Origin: Kuschelorhynchus macadamiae
Lineage: Eukaryota > Arthropoda > Insecta > Coleoptera > Curculionidae
Assembly (NCBI GenBank): GCA_030620095.1
Contig: JAUTXW010005222.1
Coordinates: forward strand, 1,217,579-1,281,578
Direction: 5' to 3'
Length of the DNA stretch: 64,000 nucleotides
Shown piece after piece: positions 48,290 to 58,786 of the stretch. Positions within the stretch are counted from its first letter, which is position 1, and every line of letters begins with the position of its first letter. The notes below the pieces were generated by a model. It saw only the letters and a program-made list of their open reading frames with translations, ran no database searches and was not told the DNA's origin. A program made the translations under genes and the position numbers.

Positions 48290-49096
48290 CCAAAGAAAAA
48301 GGTCTATTTTTGTCAGTCAGGGGGTCTTGGCGTCCACGCAGTCAGTCCTTATCTTACTATCCAGCGTTCTTGAAATTGTTTATTAACAAATGCATGAATG
48401 TCAGCCGTATGGCGAACTGGGCACCCTCATGCATAAATCATATTTGATCACGAATATTAATAGGGATTTTATATAATAGTGTTCTAAAATCTTCCCTCAA
48501 AAACTGGAGATATCGTTGTGCAGTAAGCCTTTCTTCAAAAAAAATGCAGACGGATGACAAAATTTCCAAAAATTCCACCGCAGACTTTAAGAGACCACCT
48601 ATTTTGACTAGTTGTGTTCAGTAGCGTAGTAATGAATGCTTTGTCAGTAAATAACACAAAGTAGTAAAACTTGGCTCTCTCTGGATTTATTGTTGTGCCC
48701 AATGATAAAAGTCTAGTCGCGTGTGTAATCATCCTCATACAATTCTTGAAGGAGCTAAATGTAGTATAGTTGAATGTAGTATAAGTAAAACTTTTTTTAC
48801 ATTTGTAGAACAGTGGTTTTACTTATATCTGTTTCCCTTGCAATTCCTCTGGAGCCAGTATTTGGGTATTCTATAAGTTTTAAGTTTGTCGCTAACTCGT
48901 TCTCCTCATTTAAAACAGGTTTGGCTCAATCAGTTTTCGTGTATTATACATTTCCCGTCTCATCAAACTGTTGCATAAGCTTTACAAAAGCGCTTTTGTG
49001 TGATTGTCTTCTATCAGGATACTTTTCGTGGCATATTCTTGTCGCTAACAAACAATTCTTTTCACTTGCTCCTAACACATAAATCATATCGAACAT
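48290..49096 (-). pseudogene. mariner-like transposase remnant of element B
   Basis: N-terminus MFDMIYVLGASEKNCLLATR, then ICHEKYPDRRQSHKSAFVKL and QQFDETGNVYNTRK is the helix-turn-helix part. After decay it continues TINPERAKFYYFVLFTDKAF (first catalytic Asp retained) and NRWSLKVCGGIFGNFVI, followed by ERLTAQRYLQFLREDFR. MHEGAQFAI corresponds to the family's HDGAPAH block with Asp changed to Glu. The third catalytic segment is scrambled. It belongs to the same DUF4817-linked type as element A. Confidence 0.78.
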
Positions 49097-49222
49097 TTCT
49101 TATCTATTAAAATTCAACTTTGCGCCTTGCAATAGAAACTGTAATTAGTTTTTAATACAAAACTCAAGCACCAGCATTACTTGAGAATTCTAATTTTTAT
49201 CTTTGACAGTTTAACTTCATTT

Positions 49223-49436
49223 GTAAAATAAGGCCCACTAGATTTTGTCACTGCGCACAACAACAAATTCAAAGAGAGCCGAGATTGGCTGTCCTTTTGT
49301 ATTATTTACTGGCGAAACAGTATTTCACAAAAATAGAAATGTCAACAAAATTTCCATTATAGCACTACCGAAAAACCGCATTTTACTTGCACAACTAGTT
49401 AAAATAGGTGGTCTCTTAACGTCAAATCACCTCTAA
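49223..49436 (+). pseudogene. second transposase fragment, inverse to the first
   Basis: The frame reads TNSKRAEIGCPFVLFTGETV, FHKNRNVNK and then TTS-like NRWSLNV-equivalent codons (GGTGGTCTCTTAACGTC). It is homologous to 48590-48738 on the other strand (PERAKFYYFVLFTDKAF). The catalytic Asp is Gly here. It abuts the right inverted arm of element B. Confidence 0.6.
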
Positions 49437-49829
49437 TATTTTCGAAAAGTGGCCATAAATCTCAAACGACTCTGTATAGACGTCACAAATCCTATATTGG
49501 GTGACTGGCCAAAAAGAAAGGAATCTGAAAATATAATTATTTACAGGGCGTTCCATTTAAATTAATCGAGAGAATTTGCATCCAGGATTTTTATTTACTC
49601 TGTTTACCGTTATTAAAAAATACCTCAGATGAAAGAAGACCATATTTGGAAGTTTTTAACCATGCTAAAATGATATATGCTACTGCATTAAAAAAAATGC
49701 AGGGCTCCCAATACATTGGGTGAATGGTCAAAAAGGGAGGAATCTGAAAATAAAACAATATACGGGGTGTTTCATTTAAAAAAATGTAAGTTTAGTTTGT
49801 GGCAAACTTATCCTCAACCGTCCCTACAA

Positions 49830-50488
49830 CTTCGATATAATTTTTTTAAAACGGTTTAGGTATAACTATTACTTACTTTTAATTGTTCTCTTAAGCCACC
49901 TTTTAATTGTGGTATTTAATTCTACTTAGTGTATATTCAGTTCTTACGCGCAATCATGGTTCCAATTTACATTTAAATTACATTTTTCAGTTATTAAAGC
50001 CCACAAAAAACGGAATGTAGAGTGGTAACTTACTTTTTTTTGCCAGGTTAATCGAGCTATTATTAATATTAAGCTGTGTGCAATAAGTGAGATATTTAGC
50101 AGTAGAGAAGGTGGGTAAAAAATAAAACAGGATTAAACTGAAAATATCGTGTTTCATATGGTTTTCTGGCTTTTTAGGGACACAGCCCAATTTGACTAAT
50201 ACTTTCAATTTTTGACAATTTCTATTACTGATATTTTATGCATATGTACCGGATTTCTACTTATACTTTACGTCCCCCTGCAGCATTTATATTTAGAAAT
50301 AGAAAAAACTTCAAATGTAAAAGTTTTAGGATTTTACATCAATCGCCAGGATTTTCCAACAGATTAAACAAATGGATATCGCAAATCTGACAGAATTGTG
50401 TTTTCTTTAACTGGAATATCCTGTATAATACTTTTCCTGTAATCCTCGTCCTGATTTCAACAATATAAAGGTACAGTAAGACACTGAC
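49830..50488. other. AT-rich intron between elements B and C
   Basis: No gene. CTGGAATATCCTGTATA near 50411 resembles the GGAACAxCCTGTA motif of neighbouring elements. Confidence 0.4.
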
Positions 50489-50490
50489 TT

Positions 50491-51041
50491 GAGGAGAAAA
50501 AACGGTATTTTTTTGACTTCCCCGTATTTCTCAAGAAATTCAAAATAGCCAATCGATGTATTTTAGCTAGGAGAATTCGAAAATCGCAACAAAAAAACAA
50601 TTGAATGAGAAACAAAAGACTTACGCCAAGGATGCTGTGTTTTTTAATATTGCATTCAATTAAATTGGTAGCAAAATAATATCCGTTTCTTTATTTGATT
50701 AGCATCATAAGACAGCTTATCAAAAACTAAGATAACAATGTAAAAGTTATTTTGCTCTTGGTCCAACCAAAGAAGCAGAAATGTCAATTTTCAAACATCA
50801 ATAAATCAAAAACAATTGAAGATTGACATATTATTAAAAAACACTTAGAATTGACCATAGAATCCAAAAATGTAATAATATATAGGGTTTATAAAACGCA
50901 ACATCCTTGGCGTCTTTTGTTTCTCATTCAATTGTTTTTTTGTTACGATTTTCGAATTCTCCTAGCTAAAATACACCGATTGGCTATTTTGAATTTCATG
51001 AGAAATATGGGGGAATTCAAGAAAAATCCGTTTTCCCCCTC
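50491..51041. mobile_element. hairpin element C (foldback MITE)
   Basis: Left arm 50491-50650 and right arm 50885-51041 are inverse copies. Shared blocks include GCCAATCGATGTATTTTAGC, AGGAGAATTCGAAAATCG, CAATTGAATGAGAAACAAAAG and CGCCAAGGATG. The loop of about 240 bp is AT-rich. The small open frame 50851-51069 is just the right arm. Confidence 0.8.
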
Positions 51042-51044
51042 AAT

Positions 51045-52030
51045 GGAACACCCCGTACATGTTCTATAATTACTTTAACCATTTTGTTATTGTTCTATAT
51101 TACCTAATTAAAGAGAAGATTAATTAAGCTTAGGCTCAGATCTGATTTTACATGCACAACTGCCGGAAATATTTGAGGTGAGTTTGACGGTGTTTGCCGA
51201 TCGCGGTATATTCTGCGATATTCGTGATGATTTTTGGTAATATTTACATTTTTTTATTAAAACTAAGCTCTGATAAGTTTTTATTGAGTTGCATATCCAT
51301 AATTTAAAGAAGTTAAAATAAAAGTATAGTTTTGATAACGACAGCTAATCAATTATCATTACGTGTATGTCACACCCATTTTCAAGATAGTTCTATTTTT
51401 TTTCTTTGTCGTGAAATATTGAAAAACCGTTTAAAGTAAATATGTCACATCTATATAATTTCTGAATTGGGAGATTTTGAGGATTTTAATGAAAAAATAA
51501 TAAATAAATTATACCATTGAAAAAAACATTTTTTTGAAAAATTTCAAATGTTCATTTGCTTATTCTGATAAAAAATCCTGGCGGTACATGCAAACCTCTA
51601 AAACTTTTATACTTAAAGTTTTTTTTCTATGTATAAAAATAATTCCCTGTATAGGCAGTGCTTATATAATCTTAATTATTTTAGTTCTATGTACAACAAA
51701 CGAAAGAGATGTGATTGATGTGTTTTTAGGGGATGTTAAGGACATGAAGTTCAATTATTCTATTCATTTAATTTCTTGGCAATATGTAGTACTTTTTACA
51801 TATCATTAGTTACCGTGATTATAGAAAATTTTTATATGCAATGGACTCCAATATTTATTTACTTCTATTTATTTTATTTGAGGAGTACAGCAATTGACTT
51901 AAACCTAATTTTACCTCGATTTATGACTCGACCGCTTTGACCGCAATAAGACTTAAAATATAGATCTAGAAGGTTGAAATAAAATTTTGGATAATTTTTT
52001 TTACCTGGTATCTTTTCTTTTATTAGCAAT
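51045..52030. other. AT-rich intron, nothing recognised
   Basis: The frame 51534-51809 is hydrophobic and AT-driven and has no recognisable domain. Confidence 0.45.
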
Positions 52031-52059
52031 AGTCACGAATTTAGTTATGCACCCTTCTG

Positions 52060-52262
52060 TTCCCTTAATTTTGATTAACATTTGAGGTCAATTGGGTAAG
52101 CAGTTTTTAAGCTATACCGTGAACTATCAGACAGAAGACCGTCAGACAAAACAACGCACGAGGGTATTGAGAAAACATGTTTTTAAAAGAGGAAGATATA
52201 AGATAACCCTCGAGGGTAATTTTTTTATGATTACAATAATTCCCTCTTATGAGGGAAATCAA
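52060..52262 (+). mobile_element. GCCGCCATTTTG repeat family, copy 4 (tail only)
   Basis: Only the right end of the family is kept: GGTCAATTGGGTAAGCAGTT, a CAGACAGAAGACCGTCAGAC run, GAGGGTAATTTTTTTATGAT, and the terminal hairpin ATTCCCTCTTATGAGGGAAA. Confidence 0.75.
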
Positions 52263-52269
52263 AATAAAC

Positions 52270-54500
52270 CCACCCCAAAAAAACAGTAAAAAGTAATATT
52301 TTATTCCATACTAAAAATGTGACTATAAATTAAAATATAAATAAGTATTAAAATATCAAACTAAACAAAACACTTGACGTATATATGTTTTTGTGATGTA
52401 TTTAGTAATTAGGTATTAGTGTTTTTCAAGTTTTCTAAGTTTTTTTTTTATAAAAATGTTTCCATTTAAAAATTTTCATTTGCCAAGAAAATTGGTTACG
52501 TTTCAACAAATCAGTGGGGTAAATAAAAATATTTCGAACGCTTTTTCAGCTTTTATACATATTTTATAGTAAATGTCATAGGTGTGTCCCTTTTATATAA
52601 CACTGCCAAAATATACGTTTAATAAATGGAGCACTAAAATAGTGCTAGTTAAAATGCAGAATAAATTTGCTCTAAATCATTATTATCATATTATGAAACC
52701 TATTTTTTACATATGTTGAAAATTGATTTATATATTTTTCTTGACTTTTAATATTAGTTTCCTTTGTATTATGACCACAAATTTACATTATGCACTTGGA
52801 ATGCCATCAGTTTAAGAGAAAAAATCAGTACGTAGTGTAGTGCACTACTACGTATAAAATTTATCAAAATATTGAATATTATAATTAAAAAATATTATAA
52901 ACGTCTTTCATTTATAATCCCTGTTTCTTAAGTAAAACATATCAAAAGAGTTTGGGCAAACTGCTCAATTAATTTAATTTTCTTAAGCACTCTCAAAAAT
53001 CTTTGTTTTATATAATTATCAAAATACAAAATATATTAGATGTTATGTTTACTACATAATCAATATTAAATTAAAATAAACCTTTAGTGTTTCTCATCTA
53101 GGTAACTCTATCTGAATATAATTTTAATGGCTCTACCATTAATCCAATTTAAATTTTCTTTAAATTTCCAAACATTTCGTACAGTTTTAATGAGGCTCTA
53201 TTTTGCCGGTATAATAAATTTTAATTAAAAATAAGACTCTTAGCTTTGATAACTACTTTACATAATTACGAAAAAAGTCAAATTATTAAACGTAAACACC
53301 GATATAAAATTTCCTTACCGGGAATTAATCTTTTAATTAATCCGTGGCTATTATCGGTGTCGCCGTATAATAAAAATATCCAAGTAAATTATTAAGGAGT
53401 TATGGCAAAGAGCGATTACACTTCGAATAGACACAAACTCAAAATGGTGTTAATTCTTGCTACTGCTAGAAATATGAGTGAGGGTTCATTGTAGTCGGAA
53501 AGACGTCTACAAAAATGTGCAAACGTTTCAAACCTGCACATACACAATTTCAAATTAACAAATTAAGATTTAAAAAATAGAAGTTTAGTTTTCACAAATA
53601 ACTCGGAAATTATTAACACTTAAAAAATGAAAAAAATGATTCTTAAAGAGGAAGACATTTCCAATAAAAAAGTCCCGAATCCCGCAACTCTATCTCTATT
53701 ATCAAAATTTTAATTAATGTTGAAAATAGAGCTCAGCACGGCAAGGGCTAAGCCGCTTGGGTTTAAAAGAAATGATTGTATTATCTAGATACTTGAAGCA
53801 ACAAAATCCCTCCGAAAAAAAACCTATTTTTCACAAAATAAGCTTATTGTTAATGAAAACATTTTTTTAGAGTTTTCTTTTATATTTTAAGTCGAATAAT
53901 TTTTAAACAAAAACCACTAAAATTTTTTCACTTCATGGGGACATTATCTCAGCTAGTATAGCTATGATATAAGATCATGATACTGCCATGTTTTTAATTG
54001 TTATCTATTAATTATTAATTATTAAAACTAACAAAAACTTCTGATTTTTAAGTTTTTTGTTATCTTCAATACTTAACAACTAATAATTTATAACAATTAG
54101 AAACATTGCAATGCCATAATCTCACATAGTGTAGTTGTGATAAAGTCGCCAAGAGGCGAAATAATTTTAATGGCTTTTGTTTAACCATTGCCCGATTTAA
54201 AACAAAAGAAGGTAAGCAAAGGTAAATAAATTCCGTCAAAATAGAATACATCAAATTTAGAAGTTTTATCAAGAAAATTTACAAAAGATAGGTATACTAT
54301 TGAGAGGAAAAATTTAAAGGAGCTATTTAAACTGAAGTACAATGCAAAAATTTAGTTAAACCTTTGAAAATGGGAATTTCAGCTGTTCTGTTAAATTTTA
54401 AAAAATCCTATTCGATCAAATGTTGTGTATGTGAAAACTATTTTTGTTTAAAAAGTTCAAATATTTCTTAAAAGTTTAGATATGAAAAAAAATAAGAAGA
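52270..54500. other. AT-rich intron with a candidate regulatory block
   Basis: No gene. The part 53285-53430 is listed separately; the rest is low-complexity AT-rich sequence. Confidence 0.45.
53285..53430. promoter_or_regulatory. candidate conserved noncoding block with ACACCGATA inverted pair
   Basis: ACACCGATA (53298-) and TATCGGTGT (about 53353-) form a 9-bp inverted pair around CCGGGAATTAATC and TTTTAATTAATCCGTGGC. Clustered ATTA homeodomain cores suggest an enhancer. CGCCGTATAATAAA here is also found as CCGCCGTATAATAAA near 8672. Confidence 0.3.
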
Positions 54501-54988
54501 CATGGTAGTGTGTAACCTGTTTAGGCGAAATTAATAATAATAATAATGAAACATTAGTTACAAATAATTTAAAGCAAGAAAACTTATTTTTAAGAAAACA
54601 AATATTTTAGATAAGTAAAAACCTGATTTTGTCCTGTTAAAACTGGAAAGCTTAGAAAAAAAGGACGCTTTTTCAAAATGTTTAAGCATTAATGAAAACA
54701 TTTGAACAACGTTTGAACAAAGTCAAACGAGTTTAAAAGAAAAACAACCAACCCAATTTATTGAAAAAATGTCTTCTTATTCTGAAATTTTGAAAAATTC
54801 CCCAAATGAGAATATTCAAGAAAATGAACTCGTAATTATTATAAAACCAAAGGAAATTCAAACCAGTAGAGAAACAAAAAAAGTTCAAAAGACAAGTAAA
54901 TCCAAAAGATATTAAAGCCAAAATTACTGAAGTTAAAGAAATTAAAATTGGGGGAGGCATAGTAATAAAAGCCCAAACAAAATAAAAG

Positions 54989-55440
54989 TTGCTAAATATT
55001 AAAAATTCATCAGAAAGAAAATTAGATGAAAATTATACGATTCAAATTTTTAAAATAAAATTACCAAGAATAGCTCTACTGGGATCTAAAAAATCATACA
55101 CCACTAATAAACTATCCAAAGAATTACTGTCAATGGGATACATTGAAGAAGATGATACAATTAAAATCGTATTTATTAGGCAGTCAAAATTCACAAAAAG
55201 TATGTAATATATATAGAAGCAGAACGTAAAACATGTGGGAAGTTGGTAAATAGGGAACTGTTTTTAGGATGGGACAAATGTGTGACAAAAGATTTAAAAT
55301 TTTGATTTGCTAGAAATACTGTAAATATATACACGCATCTAAAAATTTTACCCAAAACCAAATATGTTCATATTGTTTCGATTCTCACATACTTTGGCAG
55401 TGTAATAAAGAAAATCCTTCGTGTATAAACTGTAAAAATT
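54989..55440 (+). pseudogene. LINE gag-like ORF1 remnant with zinc knuckle
   Basis: The frame 54989-55207 reads LLGSKKSYTTNKLSKELLSM and MGYIEEDDTIKIVF, resembling the RNA-binding part before the knuckles. In another frame CSYCFDSHILWQCNKENPSC and INCKN (55365-55436) give CX2CX4HX4C plus a second CX2C pair. The upstream part (from about 54500) is Lys/Asn/Glu-rich and broken. Confidence 0.65.
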
Positions 55441-55544
55441 TTAATTTAAAATTTAATAAAATGTCAAATTCAAGATAAAATAAAAGAAGCTAAAGAAAAA
55501 ATAATCTTCAATCCTTAAAAAAAAGTCATTGGATTTTCTCAAAA

Positions 55545-57700
55545 ATGTATATTTAAATTCAAGATCAGTGGAAACAAATTAGATGATATCGAAATTCTAG
55601 CTGATGGAGAAAATGTTCAAATAATTGTATTAACCGAAACTTGGGTTAGAAAAAGTATTATAATTTTAAAAAGAGTTCTACAAAAAAATTGAATGTGATA
55701 TCTCATACATTCCAATAGAATTTAAATTACCTAAACTACTTTCGTGCGGAATGTACAAACTACCTTTCACAAAAAAATCAGATTTTTTCAAATTATTGGA
55801 TGAAAAAACGGAATAGTTAGATAAATTAAAAACATAGTGTATTTTTATCGGCTACTTAAACATTATTCTTCTTAATAATAATAGCTTATCAGACCTATTC
55901 CTCCAATGGTTATCGAATATGTAACACAAACATCCCTACCCGAGAAACTACTAACCGCTCAGTACCAATAGATTACGTTTTGGGTAATTCTGATAAAACA
56001 ATAGACCTACAATTTAAAACAAATGCTCTTAGTGACCATCAAATACAGATTATTTCCATTCCAATAAAATTTAAAGCAACTCTTCAAAAATCCAGGAACA
56101 AAAAAATTTTAATTAAATAATTTTATGTGGATTAAATTAAAAAGTAACTTACAGTATTAAATGAAAACAAATATATATTTAAAGACCCAAATGAATTATA
56201 TGATGCTATTTTACACATTTTTGAAAAGAGTTCTTACAATACATCTGCAAAACTTAAAGAAAATTTCAAACCATGTTTCAGTCTTGAATCAGCAAAGTTA
56301 ATTAAATATGGAGATAAGCTTTATGCAAATAAGAAAAATAACCCAAATAACAAATATTTTGAAGAAATATGTATAGCGGCTATAGTAAATTTGTCAAGAA
56401 ATGAAATAAGGAAAGTCAAACAAACTTATTCTGAAGAACAATTTGGAAGAAAAAATCAAAAAATAATTTGGGATAATTTAAATTTTATTTTAACAAATCA
56501 AACAAGAAAAACAATAACAAATATTGAATATCTATTGGTTAATGATAAGAGAATTGAAGATACCCAAATTATATGTAAAGAATTGAACAATCGCTTTTTA
56601 AATATAGGAGAACAACTTGCAAATAAAATTCAACCAATGAGTGATTATATTGAATCCACAGAAGAGAAGACTTTTTTTATTGATCCCGAAGATATCTTAA
56701 ATGATTAAATGGAAGAAATTATTGATGGTTTAGATGCAAAAAAAGCTGCTGGTTTTGGCAATATTCGTATTTAAAGTTATTAAATATGTAAAAATAATTA
56801 ATTCCTATATCATTTTTTTTTTAAATTTCTATTCATAAAGATATTTTTCCAGAAAAAATGAAAATTGCTAAGATAATTCCATTATTTAAAAGTGAAAAAC
56901 GATATGAATGTAATAATTATTGACCAATATCTATATTACCAATGTTTTCTAAAATAACAGAAAAAAATATTAATAAGAGATTAAATCAATATTTGGAAAA
57001 TGTAAATTTACTGTTTAATAAACAATATGGCTTTTGCAGATTCAGGAATACAAAAGCAGCTCATATGAATGCCATAACAGATATTCAAACTAAAAATAAT
57101 AATAATAAAAAATGCTGTTTACTATTCTTGGATCTGTGTAAGGCATTTGATATAGTAAATCGTCATATTCTTTTACGAAAATTATATAATATTGGAATAA
57201 GGGGTAATATGTATAATTTACTTGAAAAATAGTAAACGCAGACAATTTGTACTAATAAATAATGCAATAATTAATCAAAAAGAAATAACTTGGGGAGTAC
57301 CACAAGGATTAATATTGGGGCTAATTTTATTTCTAATTTATATAGATTCAGTTTACAAATTAAATTTAAAAGGAAATATTTAATTGTTCGCCGATGACAC
57401 AACAATTATTTATTTTGGTGATAGTTTAAATGAATTATTTTTTTATATAAAACATGGTCTTCAATTTGTTCCTGGCTTAAATCTCACAAACTTGCATTAG
57501 ATTTAATTAAATCTTCTTTTATGTTAACATAAAAAATAAATAAATTTTCTGGTATTTCCCCACTAGTAATAAACAATACCAAAATTAAATATTCAAAGAC
57601 AACAAAATTTTTAGGATTAATTATAGATTAAAACTTAAGTTGGAAAAATTATATTCAGGGTATAATAATATAATACTCCAATAATAGGAGTATTATATAC
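55545..57700 (+). pseudogene. LINE ORF2 remnant (AP endonuclease and reverse transcriptase)
   Basis: The endonuclease begins NVYLNSRSVETN and VQIIVLTETWVRK (catalytic Glu), followed by FIGYLNI (in place of GDFN/GDLN), then RSVPIDYVLGNS and LSDHQIQ (the SDH motif). The linker is 56391-56708. RT blocks follow: FPEKMKIAKIIPLFK (56850), PISILPMFSKITEKN (with a TGA just before it), NKQYGFCRFRNTKAA, CLLFLDLCKAFDIVN (57119; first catalytic Asp), WGVPQGL (about 57291) and LFADDTTIIYFG (57387; catalytic Asp pair). The last block follows a stop codon. At least eight frame breaks make it inactive. The clade (CR1, L2 or Jockey) cannot be settled by eye. Confidence 0.85.
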
Positions 57701-58314
57701 AGCAGGATAGTTCATACCATTAAAAATTCTTAGAAGACATATATTATTCTTTAATATATAACAAATTCCAATATTATATTAATAACCTTTAAAAAAATTG
57801 CAAAATAAAACTATAAATGTATTTATAAACTGCCATATTTGGAACCTTGTATTAACCTATATAAACCTAAGCAATTTTTAAACTCAAATATTTGCATTTT
57901 AATAATATTATAATATTAATAGACTCTATTAGTCGAATATAATCTAACAGAAAAAATCTAATACTTTACATAATCACGAACATGACATTGCTCTCAATTA
58001 CAGACCTTTACAGTGAAAAGTAATAAAATAAACCAGTTCTGCACGATGGTTTAAAATATGCAATAACAACTAGAAAGTATAAGACATAAAACAAAATTGT
58101 CACACTTAAAAAACAATTAAAACTTTTTTTTACAAAAATAAAAATGAATAGATTTTGTTTAATATTTATTTCAATCTAGTTGAACTAAATATTAAATTAT
58201 CACATAGAAGTTTTTTCGTTTATTACAACTTTATTATTATTATTTTTATTGTTATATGTTACCTTCCATGTAATAAACTTGTAAAGTTGGTTTGGAATAA
58301 ACTAGTTTAAAGTA

Positions 58315-58785
58315 AATAAAAAACTGTTAACAATAGGTTCATTTTATGAAAAATCAATGAAAAAAAATGTTTTCAGCGCGGCAATGTTCCTTCTTTTTTT
58401 TTATTTTGAAATTAATATTTAATAATATAAAAAAATGTTATTTGTTACGGCCAGTTTTGGGGCATCCTAACGGCTTAGTGTTTCCCACTCGGAACTCTAT
58501 TTTCAAGATTAAATTAAAATTATTAATAATGGAGATAGAATTCCGGGAGTCAGGACTTTTTTGTTGTTTGTTAATAACTTTTTAATTTATTTATGTGTGG
58601 GTTTGAAACGTTGGCACGTTTTCCTAGACGTCATCTCGAATCCAATAAAATCACTCACATTTTTACTAGCAGTAACAAGAATTGACACTATTTTTGAGTT
58701 TATGAGCTAGACTATAGTATTAGTACACGCGCAATATTTTTCGTAGTGTTGTCAGCAGCATGCTTTAGGTCTACTAGTTTAAAAA
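58315..58785. other. intron spacer, nothing recognised
   Basis: Contains an open frame 58367-58585 with no recognisable domain. Confidence 0.4.
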
Positions 58786-58786
58786 A

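Larger units (their letters stand above)
46780..49823 (-). mobile_element. long-inverted-repeat transposon B (mariner-like), about 3 kb
   Basis: The arm 46780-47240 pairs with the inverse of 49440-49823. GAGGATAAGTTTGCCACAAA, TTTAAATGGAACGCCCTGTA and CACCCAATAT-type blocks occur in both. The left arm has two direct sub-repeats (about 46830-46950 and 47095-47230), each with GGAACxxCCTGTATATT and CCCAATATxGGGTTTG, so the end has IR/DR structure. It contains a - strand transposase remnant and a nested MITE copy. Confidence 0.8.
54500..58310 (+). mobile_element. AT-rich LINE (CR1/Jockey-like), heavily degenerate
   Basis: In order on the + strand: gag remains with zinc knuckles, AP endonuclease, reverse transcriptase. 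Composition is extremely A-rich on the coding strand. Many stops and shifts are present. The 3' end is unclear; A-rich sequence continues to about 58310. Confidence 0.8.

Noticed and set aside
51534..51809. 91-codon hydrophobic frame that looks like a membrane protein
   Set aside because: Hydrophobicity follows from T-rich codons; no start context or relatives recognised.
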